The position numbers were made by a program, and so were the translations under genes. Positions 53,482-61,924 of a DNA stretch of 64,000 nucleotides are shown piece by piece (position 1 is the first letter of the stretch; every line of letters begins with the position of its first letter). The DNA is from Runella limosa DSM 17973 (GTDB lineage Bacteria > Bacteroidota > Bacteroidia > Cytophagales > Spirosomataceae). The notes beneath the pieces were generated by a model. It saw only the letters and a list, made by a program, of their open reading frames with translations, searched no databases and had not been told where the DNA came from. The stretch is from the NCBI RefSeq assembly GCF_000482465.1, contig NZ_KI519420.1, positions 698,343 to 762,342 on the forward strand, in the 5' to 3' direction.

Positions 53482-53517
53482 GGCTGCTTTCCAACGAAAG
53501 CAGCCTCTCTTTTTTTA
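53482..53517 (+). terminator. Intrinsic terminator after MIOX gene
   Basis: GGCTGCTTTC (53482-53491), loop CAAC, GAAAGCAGCC (53496-53505), T run to 53517. It abuts the stop of the convergent gene. Confidence 0.9.
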
Positions 53518-55266
53518 TCAGTAAATTTCTAGTGTGTGTTGAAACGGGCAGAGGGCCGTTAGAAATACATAGCGTCCATTGGTGCGGAGTGTTCCAAAAT
53601 GGGTACTGTACAACTCTCCTTCTAAGCCTCGGATAGATTCGTGTTTTTTGACGCCAGGGCCAAACGTGATGGTGTCATTTCCTGCTTTAAATTGGCCATA
53701 ACCTTCGGGTAAAAAATGGTCGGCAGGGTTGGTAGATGAAGGAATGCAGTGGGCTAATTCTCCTTGTTCGTGAAAACACAGTTCCACCACTACCCGCACG
53801 CCTTCTGGCCCGTTTACGGTCAAGTGGAGGAGTTGTTTTTGGTCTTTTTCTTCGTAAATAATCTCCGTCTGTAAGGTTTGGACGTTGCTAACGGGGCGGT
53901 GTTCAAAATCCATTTTGTTCCAAAAACGACCATCGGTACTTTGGGATAACTGGTAATCGCCGTCGGCTTTTTTGTAGGCATCGGGCAAAGGCTGGTAATA
54001 AGGAGCCTCAATCGTTTGCCCAATTCGGTACCCTTTCGCCGTTTTTTCAATTCCTTTTCCCCGAAAATAGCCTGTACTAAAAAAAGACGTGGAAAGCCGA
54101 ACGTGTTTTAGGATGGCTTGGCCTTTGCGATACGCAAAAAAGTTGGGGTTGGTCGAGCGTCCCGAAGCCACTTGAATCGGCCAATCGGCACCCGCAAAAA
54201 GGTAAAGGCTTTCGTTGTTTTTTCGTTTGCGTACAAGGGAAATTTCGTCAAATTTTTTCTCGTAAACCAAAGGCAAAGTACCGCTGGTAGGGGTTTTCTT
54301 CAACAGCGGATTTTCAAGCACATAGTAGAGCAAATCTTTCTCCACCGTTTCTTGAAAATTGGGCATGGTTTCAATAAACTGCACCATACCGCCAAAAAGC
54401 GGGTCGTTTTGCTGAATCGCCATGTACCGATAGTGTACATAAAACTCGGTGATGAGGCGTAGCATAAAAGCATCTTGGCGGCGCGACTGCACCGTTACCA
54501 TGTCGCCGTTGGGTTCCATGCAATAGTAGAGCCATGTGAGGTTTTTCTTCACTTTTTCGAGCAGCTCGGTTTTGCCGCCGTATTGCGCCATAAAAATTAG
54601 CGAGCGGTTGACTACCTCCGCGTACGTAACGCTTCGTTCAAGATAAACCCCATCTTTGTCCTGAAACACCACTTCCGAAAGCCATTCGTTCATCCGATTG
54701 GCATACGAAGGGTTGGGAAACAAACTGTTGGCTTTGGCGAGGGCGGCACTTACTACCCAGCGGTGGTTGGGCGTATGAACTCCACCGACAACCAATTGAG
54801 CACACGCTTTTTGAATAAACGCTTGCAGGCGTCCAAAAATCGACTGGAGCGAGGGTTCATTTTTGATAATACGGGCTGCCGCACAAAGTGGATCAATGAT
54901 AAAAGCGGTGTCTGGTGGAGAGGAAAGATTACCGAAGTCGAGCGTACCGTCGGCTTTTTGTTCTTTCTCCAAAAAGGACACGATTTTTTCCATCATTCCC
55001 CCCACTTCTGATTGACGAAAATAACGTGAAGTAGGCTCGACGTACCCCGCCGATAAATTGGCCAAGTCAAACCCTAAACTCCGCCGAAGTTGCTTGATGG
55101 GTTGGTTTAAAACAAGCGCTAGTCGGGCTATTTCTTTGGCATTGGCTTCCACGATTTTTTTGTAAAAATCGCCTTCTGCATCATACTTCAAAAAGGCTAT
55201 CTCTTGCAAAAGTGGGGCACTGCATCCCACCACGGAAAGTTGCTTGATAAAGGTCTTGCGGTTCAT
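53518..55266 (-). CDS. Exported (alpha/alpha)-toroid, lyase-like protein of unknown function
   Basis: 582 residues; the N-terminus (MNRKTFIKQLSVVG) looks like a weak Tat/Sec signal. The first ~350 residues are helical with VGGVHTPNHRWVVSAAL, YLERSVTYAEVVNRSLIFMA and MVTVQSRRQD, where an NHRW..., Tyr and Arg cluster resembles the active sites of polysaccharide lyase toroids. The last ~230 residues are beta-rich. I cannot assign a family with certainty; heparinase/PL8-like or a hydrolase are options. Neighbours do not help. Confidence 0.7.
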   Translation of the reverse strand: MNRKTFIKQLSVVGCSAPLLQEIAFLKYDAEGDFYKKIVEANAKEIARLALVLNQPIKQLRRSLGFDLANLSAGYVEPTSRYFRQSEVGGMMEKIVSFLEKEQKADGTLDFGNLSSPPDTAFIIDPLCAAARIIKNEPSLQSIFGRLQAFIQKACAQLVVGGVHTPNHRWVVSAALAKANSLFPNPSYANRMNEWLSEVVFQDKDGVYLERSVTYAEVVNRSLIFMAQYGGKTELLEKVKKNLTWLYYCMEPNGDMVTVQSRRQDAFMLRLITEFYVHYRYMAIQQNDPLFGGMVQFIETMPNFQETVEKDLLYYVLENPLLKKTPTSGTLPLVYEKKFDEISLVRKRKNNESLYLFAGADWPIQVASGRSTNPNFFAYRKGQAILKHVRLSTSFFSTGYFRGKGIEKTAKGYRIGQTIEAPYYQPLPDAYKKADGDYQLSQSTDGRFWNKMDFEHRPVSNVQTLQTEIIYEEKDQKQLLHLTVNGPEGVRVVVELCFHEQGELAHCIPSSTNPADHFLPEGYGQFKAGNDTITFGPGVKKHESIRGLEGELYSTHFGTLRTNGRYVFLTALCPFQHTLEIY

Positions 55267-55323
55267 GGAGCTTGTACGAGAATCTTGTATTGATTAAGTA
55301 CAAAAGTGCCAAACGCAAAAATC

Positions 55324-56280
55324 TTACCCCAGCCACAATTCCATCGCGACGTCGGCGCGGGAGTAGGGTGAGCTGAAGTCTTTGACGGTTTTGAATCCTA
55401 ATTTTTGGTACAGGTTGAGGGCGGGAAGCAGGCGCGAATTGGTTTCCAAGTACAAACGCTTCAAGCCCATCTGCTGTGCGTGTTCGATTATGGATTGGCC
55501 TAATAATTCACCAATTCCTAGTCCTTTGGCATTGGTATCCACACCCATTTTTGAGAGCTCCATGCAGTCGTCGGTCATGGGTTTTAGCGCCGAAGTACCC
55601 ACAATTTGCCCTTGGTATTCGGCTAGGAGTACAATACCACCTTTTTTGATGTAAAACTTTTCGGGGTCTTCGAGTGATTCCATGTCCAAGGGCTCGACCT
55701 TAAAATAGCGCTCAATCCATTCGTAATTAATGCGTTTAAATGCTTCGCGGTGCGTAGCATTGGCAGGGTCAAAAGAGACAATGGTGACTTTGTTGCGTTC
55801 CCGTTGTTTTAGCCGCGATTTGATGCGCTCAGGAAGTGATTTTTTCAGAATAACTTGCTCGTATTCCATCAACGCCCGTAGTACGTCGGTTTCGCATTCG
55901 CTACGAACCTCATTCATGGTATCCTGTAAGTCGGCCAATAGCTCGTGCATCCGCTGGTTCATTTCATGCCCTTTTTCGGTCAACAAAACCACGGTTTCTC
56001 GTTTGTCGGTGGCTCCTTTTTGAGTTTCAAACAGCCCTGCTTTGGTCATTTCTTTTACCATCAAACTCACCCCCACGTGCGACTGACCGATGTATTCGGC
56101 GATTTTTGAGACGGTTTCGGCTTCGTTGTTTGCCACTGACAAAAAAACGGGAAACCATTTTACTTCCATTTCCATGCCGTACATCTGATACACTTGGGCC
56201 GATGCTTGTAGGCTCACTTCTCCGAGGCGGCGCATATAACTCCCAAGCGCCACGTAGCCTAAGGTACGATAAAAATCCAT
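55324..56280 (-). CDS. MarR-type regulator fused to GNAT acetyltransferase
   Basis: 318 residues. MarR winged-helix domain (about 1-150; AEYIGQSHVGVSLMVKEMTK recognition region, LLTEKGHEMNQRM wing) followed by a GNAT domain (about 165-318; GIGELLGQSIIEHAQ acetyl-CoA loop, ALNLYQKLGFK). The fusion is known in Bacteroidota. It is divergent from a dioxygenase-hydrolase-pirin operon with a perfect 26-bp palindrome in between, 18 bases from its own ATG, so it probably represses both itself and that operon. Confidence 0.92.
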   Translation of the reverse strand: MDFYRTLGYVALGSYMRRLGEVSLQASAQVYQMYGMEMEVKWFPVFLSVANNEAETVSKIAEYIGQSHVGVSLMVKEMTKAGLFETQKGATDKRETVVLLTEKGHEMNQRMHELLADLQDTMNEVRSECETDVLRALMEYEQVILKKSLPERIKSRLKQRERNKVTIVSFDPANATHREAFKRINYEWIERYFKVEPLDMESLEDPEKFYIKKGGIVLLAEYQGQIVGTSALKPMTDDCMELSKMGVDTNAKGLGIGELLGQSIIEHAQQMGLKRLYLETNSRLLPALNLYQKLGFKTVKDFSSPYSRADVAMELWLG

Positions 56281-56298
56281 GCGACTATTATGTTTAAA

Positions 56299-56324
56299 TA
56301 TTTACGTAATTAATTACGTAAATA
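56299..56324. promoter_or_regulatory. Perfect 26-bp palindromic operator
   Basis: Half-site TATTTACGTAATT (56299-56311) is followed immediately by its exact complement. Size and A/T-rich palindromy suit a MarR dimer, and the position between the divergent MarR-GNAT and dioxygenase genes makes it the likely operator. Confidence 0.8.
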
Positions 56325-56490
56325 AAATAAATTGTCAGAATAAACGCAAGCAGCGGGAAGAATTTTGAGAAAAAAATAGCTTCCTTGATTTTGACAACGT
56401 ATTCCTGTGTTTCGCCATTGAACGGCGTAGGGTTTTGCCTGACCTTTGTAGCATCAAAAACAACCCGAATAACAATAAACAAACAAGAAC

Positions 56491-57468
56491 ATGGAAACGA
56501 CACAATTAATAAAAGGAATACACCACGTAACAGCCATCGCCGCTGACCCTCAACAAAACGTTGATTTTTACGTAGGTCTTTTGGGATTACGGTTGGTGAA
56601 AAAAACGGTCAATTTTGACGCGCCCGACGTATATCACTTTTACTACGGCGACGAAACAGGCAACGCAGGTAGCATTTTGACCTTCTTCCCGTTCGGAGCG
56701 GGGTCGCAAAAAGGCCGCCACGGTAAAGGACAAGCCGCTACCACCGCGTTTTCGATTCCGACTGCTGCCCTCGATTATTGGTTAAAACGTTTTGATCAAT
56801 ATGGCATTCTTTATAAAGCACCTCAACAACGTTTCAACGAAGTGGTGGTGTATTTTGAAGACCCCGATGGCTTAGGTTTGGAGTTGATTGCCAACGATAC
56901 AGATTTTCGCCAAGGATTTACCTACGGTCACATTCCGCTTGAGTATTCGATTCGTGGATTTTGGGGCGTAGAACTTTGGGAAACGAGTTACGAACGCACC
57001 GAGGCTTTGTTAGCCAACTCGCTCAATTACGAGTTTATTGCGGAAACAGGCCCAAGACGTCGTTATGCGGCCAAAGGCAATGCAGGTGCGGGTCAGTACG
57101 TGGACATCGTTTGGGATAGCAATAATCGTTGGGGACTTGGAGGGGCAGGAACCGTTCACCACATCGCGTTCGATACGCCGACCGACGCTTCGCAGTTGGA
57201 AGTGAGAGAGGCCGTGATGTCGGCAGGGTTTATGCCTACCAATGTGCTTGACCGTCAGTATTTTCATTCGATTTACTTCCGCGAACCTGGTGGGGTATTG
57301 TTTGAAGTAGCTACCACGCCTCCAGGCTTTTTGTTGGACGAAGAAAAAGCTAATTTGGGGCAAGCCTTGAAATTACCTCCTTGGCAAGAACGTAACCGTG
57401 AGAAAATTGAGCAGTTGTTGCAACCTATTTCTCTCGAAGCGGTTTATAAAAAATACGGGATTGAGTAA
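56491..57468 (+). CDS. Ring-cleaving dioxygenase-like VOC protein (MhqO-like, paralogue 2)
   Basis: 325 residues, two VOC modules. Metal-ligand candidates: His in IKGIHHVTAIA, His in GTVHHIAFD, Glu in LFEVATTPPGF. Compared with the paralogue at 50251, the second module opens SIRGFWGVELWE with no His. In Bacillus, MhqO sits with MhqD under the MarR-type MhqR and responds to quinones; the same trio arrangement is here. First gene of the operon. A half-consensus GACCTTTG lies ~48 bases upstream. Confidence 0.9.
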   Translation: METTQLIKGIHHVTAIAADPQQNVDFYVGLLGLRLVKKTVNFDAPDVYHFYYGDETGNAGSILTFFPFGAGSQKGRHGKGQAATTAFSIPTAALDYWLKRFDQYGILYKAPQQRFNEVVVYFEDPDGLGLELIANDTDFRQGFTYGHIPLEYSIRGFWGVELWETSYERTEALLANSLNYEFIAETGPRRRYAAKGNAGAGQYVDIVWDSNNRWGLGGAGTVHHIAFDTPTDASQLEVREAVMSAGFMPTNVLDRQYFHSIYFREPGGVLFEVATTPPGFLLDEEKANLGQALKLPPWQERNREKIEQLLQPISLEAVYKKYGIE

Positions 57469-57496
57469 CCTCACGGCATCGGCCGTCCGACCTAAA

Positions 57497-57519
57497 TCCC
57501 TCTCCTTTCTGGAGAGGGA
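57497..57519 (+). terminator. Hairpin between dioxygenase and hydrolase genes
   Basis: TCCCTCTCC (57497-57505), loop TTTCT, GGAGAGGGA (57511-57519), then CTTTTCTT. It may partly terminate transcription, lowering expression of the downstream genes. Confidence 0.55.
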
Positions 57520-57562
57520 CTTTTCTTCCCTTGTGGAAAATAACTATTAACTGACAACAAAA

Positions 57563-58189
57563 ATGCACAATATAAAAAATACGGTTTGGGCGGGTGTACC
57601 CCTTGACCAAGCCAAACGCGTACTCATTATGACCCACGGTCGCGGGGCAAGTGCTCAAAGTATTTTAAGCCTTGCCGCCGAATTGGCGGTCGATGGTTTT
57701 GCACTGGCTGCGCCCCAAGCGACGGGCAGTACGTGGTATCCGTACAGCTTTTTGGCGCCCGAAGCCCAAAACGAACCTGGGCTGTCTTCAGGATTAGCTG
57801 TCTTGAAAGAGCTGCTTGATACGGTAAAAGCAGCGGGAATACCGTCCGAAAATGTGTATTTTCTAGGGTTTTCGCAGGGAGCTTGTTTGACGTCCGAGTT
57901 TGTGGCACGCAACGCTCAACCGTTGGGAGGCGTCTTTATTTTGAGCGGTGGCGTTATTGGTGACAGTGTAAAAACGGAGCGATATACGGGTAATTTTGCG
58001 GGAACGCCCATCTTTTTGGGCTGTTCGGATGTGGATGCCCACGTACCTAAAGACCGTGTGCAAGCGAGTAGTGAGGTGTTTAGAACATTAGGTGCGACAG
58101 TGGTGGAAAAAATCTACCCGAATGCTCCGCACAGTATTTTTCAGGACGAAATTGACCACATCAATCAAATTTTAAATCTACAAAAATGA
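57563..58189 (+). CDS. Phospholipase/carboxylesterase (MhqD-like)
   Basis: 208 residues. Alpha/beta hydrolase: GRGAS oxyanion area, GFSQGACL with nucleophile Ser104, Asp in SDVDAHVP (about 158), His in NAPHSIF (about 192). Length and sequence match Bacillus MhqD and dienelactone-hydrolase-like esterases. Second gene in the MarR-controlled operon; its stop overlaps the pirin ATG by 4 bases. Probably hydrolyses a product of ring cleavage (inference). Confidence 0.9.
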   Translation: MHNIKNTVWAGVPLDQAKRVLIMTHGRGASAQSILSLAAELAVDGFALAAPQATGSTWYPYSFLAPEAQNEPGLSSGLAVLKELLDTVKAAGIPSENVYFLGFSQGACLTSEFVARNAQPLGGVFILSGGVIGDSVKTERYTGNFAGTPIFLGCSDVDAHVPKDRVQASSEVFRTLGATVVEKIYPNAPHSIFQDEIDHINQILNLQK

Positions 58190-59064
58190 AAGCATTCAAA
58201 AGTATCGACTATACGTGGGTAGGCCGTCCGCAGCAAGTGGGCGACGGTTTTGTGGGACAAAGCATGATTCCGTCGCAGCGTTTCAGCGATTTTAGCCCTT
58301 TTTTGATGCTCGACCACCATGGGCCGATGCAGGTGAAACCGTCACCTGTACCCAAAGGAGTGGACGAACACCCCCACCGTGGCATTGAAACGGTGACGGT
58401 GGTATTCGACGGGGCATTGCAGCACCGCGATTCGGCAGGAAATAAAGGCGTTATTTTTGCGGGAGATGTGCAGTGGATGTCGGCGGCGTCGGGATTGGTT
58501 CACGAAGAAAAGCACGAAATTAATTTCTCGCGTCAAGGCGGAGTGCTTGATTTTGTGCAGTTGTGGGTCAATCTGCCGCGCGCTCACAAAATGGAAAAGC
58601 CACGTTACCAAGAACTCACTTCGGCGCAAATCCCGACCGTTCAACTCAATGACCAAACACAGTTGAGGGTGATTTCGGGGGAAATAGCGGGGGTAAAAGG
58701 CCCCGCACTGACCTACTCGCCCGTTCTTTTGGTAGAGGTAATTGTGAAAGGAAATACCGAATTTGACCTGCAATTGCCCGAAGGCTTCAACGTGGCCGTA
58801 CACGTAGCGCGGGGAAGTGCGAGTTTCAATAACGAAAAACAACTTCCTGCGAAAAACATTGCCAAATTGAGCCAAAAAGGGGAGTGGGTAACCGTCACGG
58901 CACAGGGCGATGAAACTCGTTTGTTGATTTTAGGAGGCGAACCCATCAACGAACCGATTGTAAGCTATGGCCCGTTTGTGATGAACACCGAAGCCGAAAT
59001 CAGGCAGACCTTGCAAGATTACCAATCGGGAAAAATGGGCTTTTTAGAGCCTGTGGACTACTAA
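58186..59064 (+). CDS. Pirin family protein
   Basis: 292 residues, double cupin. Metal-binding set HPH at 62-64 (DEHPHRGIET), His106 and Glu108 (GLVHEEKHE) corresponds to the known pirin iron site (His, His, His, Glu). Such proteins can show quercetin dioxygenase activity or act as redox sensors. Third gene in the operon, coupled to the hydrolase gene by ATGA overlap. Confidence 0.92.
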   Translation: MKAFKSIDYTWVGRPQQVGDGFVGQSMIPSQRFSDFSPFLMLDHHGPMQVKPSPVPKGVDEHPHRGIETVTVVFDGALQHRDSAGNKGVIFAGDVQWMSAASGLVHEEKHEINFSRQGGVLDFVQLWVNLPRAHKMEKPRYQELTSAQIPTVQLNDQTQLRVISGEIAGVKGPALTYSPVLLVEVIVKGNTEFDLQLPEGFNVAVHVARGSASFNNEKQLPAKNIAKLSQKGEWVTVTAQGDETRLLILGGEPINEPIVSYGPFVMNTEAEIRQTLQDYQSGKMGFLEPVDY

Positions 59065-59078
59065 CGTGCGCCTGTGCG

Positions 59079-59160
59079 TCGGAGGTACTCACGTGTGTTG
59101 GGGCACTCATGCGCGTCGGGGTACTCATACCCCGACGACGCGTGTGAGAGAGGTTGCTCA
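59079..59160. repeat. Array of CTCA-loop hairpin and half-hairpins
   Basis: CGTCGGGGTA-CTCA-TACCCCGACG (59114-59137) has a 10-bp perfect stem. Before it are half units GGAGGTACTCACG and GGGGCACTCATG, and after it GGTTGCTCACAGCAACTC. It lies between convergent pirin and ECF42 genes, so it may act as terminator. Confidence 0.8.
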
Positions 59161-59167
59161 CAGCAAC

Positions 59168-60415
59168 TCACAGCGCTTCTATTTTCTTCCAAATCAACTG
59201 CCATTCAGCTTTCGAAGTCGTGAGTTGGATGGCGGCTTCGTAATGGGCTTTGGCGGTGGCTTTTTGGGAAAGTTGGGCGTAAAAATCACCCAAAGCTACT
59301 TGGTAATACTGGTTTTTGGCCAAACTTGTCAGAGGCAATAAGGCATCAATGCCGCGCTGCGGGCCATCGGCAAAACCAATGGCGATGGCCTTGTTAAACT
59401 GCACCGTACTGCTGGGATTGATTTGCTCCAGCAACCGATACAGGTACGTGATGGCTTGCCAGTTGGTTTTTTCAAACGTCTCGGCGCGGGCGTGGTAGCT
59501 GGCAATGGCCGCTTCTAAGTGATACGAACTGATTTCGTCGCCGCGCGAGGCTTCATCGAGGTAGTAGATGCCCTGTTTAATAAGCTGAGGATGCCATTTT
59601 TGGCGGTTTTGGTGTGCCAGCAGCACAATATTTCCTTCTTCATCTTGGCGTGCTTCAAAGCGGGAGGCTTGAAAATACATCAGTGACAACAAAGCTGCTG
59701 TTTTGGGCAAAGCCGTGTAACGATGTTGGTATAACAAGGTTCCCAAACGAAGCGCTTCTTCACACAGGTCTTTTCTAATGAGCAGGTCGGGCGATTGAGA
59801 AGTATAACCTTCGTTGAAAAGCAAATAAATGGCCTTTAAAATAGCGTCCAAACGTGGTAGAAGTTCGTTGCCAGTAGGTACTTCCAGCTCGATGGGCGTA
59901 CTACGGATTTTGTCTTTTACCCGATAAAGCCGTTTGTTGATGGTTTCGTCGTTCGACAAAAAAGCTTTGGCGATTTCGGGAATGCTCAGGCCACACAATG
60001 TCCTTAAAATAAGCGTGATTTGCGCTTCAGGAGGTAAACTAGGGTGACAACAAGCAAACATGATTCGAAGCTGACTGTCTTCGATTTCGTGCCCCAAAAA
60101 AAGCTGGTCGATGTGCTGCTGCATGGCTTGTTCCGATTGAAGTTGATGAGATAAATGTACACTGAGTTCGTCGTGCAGGCGTTCGCGACGAAGGCGGTCA
60201 AGCACCTTGTTTTTGGCCGTTGCGTACAACCAGCCCGTTGGGTTGTCGGGAATGCCGTGGACTTTCCAGTGTTGCATGGCTGCCAATAGGGTATCTTGTA
60301 CGACATCGCGGGCGGTGTCGTAATTGGGAAAACCAAACAAACGGGTCAAGACGGCGAGCATCTTCCCCGACTCGTGCCGAAAAAGATGCTCCGCCAGTTG
60401 GTGAACCTCTGTCAT
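59168..60415 (-). CDS. ECF42-type RNA polymerase sigma factor with C-terminal extension
   Basis: 415 residues. Sigma region 2 (FGFPNYDTARDVVQDTLLAAMQHW, then PTGWLYATAKNKVLDRLRR), region 4 (LPPEAQITLILRTLCGLSIPEIAKAF) and a ~220-residue helical extension with TPR-like repeats (DUF6596 type). ECF42 sigmas have no anti-sigma; the extension is needed for activity and they act on adjacent DGPF genes, exactly the arrangement here (7 bases after the YCII/DGPF gene). Confidence 0.93.
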   Translation of the reverse strand: MTEVHQLAEHLFRHESGKMLAVLTRLFGFPNYDTARDVVQDTLLAAMQHWKVHGIPDNPTGWLYATAKNKVLDRLRRERLHDELSVHLSHQLQSEQAMQQHIDQLFLGHEIEDSQLRIMFACCHPSLPPEAQITLILRTLCGLSIPEIAKAFLSNDETINKRLYRVKDKIRSTPIELEVPTGNELLPRLDAILKAIYLLFNEGYTSQSPDLLIRKDLCEEALRLGTLLYQHRYTALPKTAALLSLMYFQASRFEARQDEEGNIVLLAHQNRQKWHPQLIKQGIYYLDEASRGDEISSYHLEAAIASYHARAETFEKTNWQAITYLYRLLEQINPSSTVQFNKAIAIGFADGPQRGIDALLPLTSLAKNQYYQVALGDFYAQLSQKATAKAHYEAAIQLTTSKAEWQLIWKKIEAL

Positions 60416-60422
60416 TCAAAAA

Positions 60423-60776
60423 TTACTCAAAGCTTTGGATTTGACGAACTTCCACACGCCCTTCTGATTCATAAATAGGGCAGCCTTTCGACAACTCGAC
60501 GGCCTCGTCGATGCTGTCGGCCGTAAGGAGCATAAAGCCCCCAATGATTTCTTTGCCTTCTGTAAATGGCCCGTCGGTAATGACGTGGCTTGAGCCCGAA
60601 ACCGTTTTGCCCGTTGGATAAAGCGCTTCCGTAGCAATCAACTTTCCTTGGGCCGCAATGCCCCCAATCCAATTGTTCCACTTTTGGATTTCGGCTTGGA
60701 TGTCTTCAGGAGAAAGGTTGGCAAAAGCATCTTCCGCAGGGATAGCGTTCCAGAATGAAAACATGTACTTGTTCAT
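60423..60776 (-). CDS. YCII/DGPF-domain protein
   Basis: 117 residues, ferredoxin-like YciI fold with the hallmark DGPF at 68-71 and EGKEIIGGF after it. Conserved partner of ECF42 sigma factors; biochemical role unknown. First gene of the two-gene minus-strand operon. Confidence 0.92.
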   Translation of the reverse strand: MNKYMFSFWNAIPAEDAFANLSPEDIQAEIQKWNNWIGGIAAQGKLIATEALYPTGKTVSGSSHVITDGPFTEGKEIIGGFMLLTADSIDEAVELSKGCPIYESEGRVEVRQIQSFE

Positions 60777-60896
60777 GGTCGTAAATGTGTTTTAGTGATA
60801 CGAAATAATTGAATTTGTACGAATGACGAACGGTCAGATGGAAACTGGACACAAGTGACAAAAAATTTTTATATATTTTTGAAAGTTGATTCACAA

Positions 60897-60918
60897 TACT
60901 GACATAGGGTTGTCAGTA
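60897..60918. promoter_or_regulatory. 8-bp inverted repeat, operator candidate
   Basis: TACTGACA (60897-60904), spacer TAGGGT, TGTCAGTA (60911-60918). It overlaps the -33 region of the plus-strand promoter whose -7 element is at 60927, so binding there would block it. The protein is unknown. Confidence 0.5.
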
Positions 60919-60926
60919 GAGGGTAC

Positions 60927-60934
60927 TAAATTTG
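60927..60934 (+). promoter_or_regulatory. Promoter -7 element of the DUF1905 operon
   Basis: TAAATTTG fits TAnnTTTG; transcription near 60940, leader ~29 bases to the ATG at 60969. The -33 region contains GGTTG with only 14 bases spacing. Confidence 0.5.
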
Positions 60935-60968
60935 TATAGACTTAGCAAGTTTTGAAATACGGAAAACA

Positions 60969-61487
60969 ATGATTGCATTTACTGTAGAACTACGCAAGTT
61001 TGACAAAAAAGGAGAAAAAACGGGCTGGACGTATATAGAAATTTTGCCCGAAATAGCCCATGAGTTAAACCCAAACGTAAAAGCATCGTACCGAGTGAAG
61101 GGAAAGCTGGACGATTTTGCCATCAAACTCGTAGCTATGCTACCGATGGGCGATGGAGGGTTTATTATTCCAATCAACGCAGAAATGCGTCGTGGCTTGC
61201 GTAAAAAAGAAGGAGCAGTGGTGAGCGTGCAACTGGAGATTGATACGGATGAATTGCCGCAATCGGCTGATTTACTGGCTTGTTTGGAGGATGAGCCCAA
61301 GGCGTTGGCGTATTTTAACAAATTGCCGCTTGGTCACCAAAACTATTACACAAAGTGGATAGAATCGGCAAAAACCATTGAGACAAAAACAAAACGAATT
61401 ACGATGGCCGTCAGAGGAATGGCGATGGGTTTGGATTATGGGCAAACCCTGCGTTATTTTCGCGACCACGAATTTTCGGGAAGTTAA
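60969..61487 (+). CDS. DUF1905 plus YdeI-like domain protein
   Basis: 172 residues: N-terminal DUF1905 beta domain (about 1-95, with YRVKGKLDDFAIKLVAMLPM and KKEGAVVSVQLE), C-terminal YdeI/OmpD-associated helical segment (YFNKLPLGHQNYYTKWIESAKT, about 112-160). Common small protein pair in soil and water bacteria; function not known. Followed by YjbR and DHFR-like genes on the same strand. Confidence 0.88.
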   Translation: MIAFTVELRKFDKKGEKTGWTYIEILPEIAHELNPNVKASYRVKGKLDDFAIKLVAMLPMGDGGFIIPINAEMRRGLRKKEGAVVSVQLEIDTDELPQSADLLACLEDEPKALAYFNKLPLGHQNYYTKWIESAKTIETKTKRITMAVRGMAMGLDYGQTLRYFRDHEFSGS

Positions 61488-61561
61488 TAACCGCGAAAGT
61501 AAACTTTCCGAAAGTTGGGAGCGCCCAAATTAACTTTCGGGAAGTGAAGTAAGTTGATAAA

Positions 61562-61903
61562 ATGATAGACCTAGAAAAAGCGCATGAGGTATTGGTCAAC
61601 ATGCCAAATGCAAAAGAAGAAGCGCACTTTGACAAACCTGCGTATAAAATCAAAGGGAAGATTTTTGCGACTTTCAATATCGAAAACAAATGGGTGACGT
61701 TGAAGTTTACTCCTGAACAGCAAACAATTTTTTGCGAAGACGATGCCTTTTATCCCGTGCCTAATAAATGGGGACAGCTTGGATGGACACACGTGAGTTT
61801 GGATAAAGTAAGACTGACCGCTTTTGTGGAAGGTGTGAATACTTCCTATGAAAACATAGTAGCAATGAAAACAAAGAAACGAGTGGAAAAGCCCACTCAG
61901 TAA
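61562..61903 (+). CDS. MmcQ/YjbR family protein
   Basis: 113 residues: KEEAHFDKPAYKIKGKIFATF and WGQLGWTHVSLDKV fit the CyaY-like YjbR fold. Described as a possible DNA-binding fold but without proven role. The gap to the DUF1905 gene (74 bases) holds AACTTTCGGGAAG repeat fragments like those at 50150-50235. Transcribed together with the flanking genes in all likelihood. Confidence 0.88.
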   Translation: MIDLEKAHEVLVNMPNAKEEAHFDKPAYKIKGKIFATFNIENKWVTLKFTPEQQTIFCEDDAFYPVPNKWGQLGWTHVSLDKVRLTAFVEGVNTSYENIVAMKTKKRVEKPTQ

Positions 61904-61924
61904 AGCAGAAAAAACCCTAACGAT

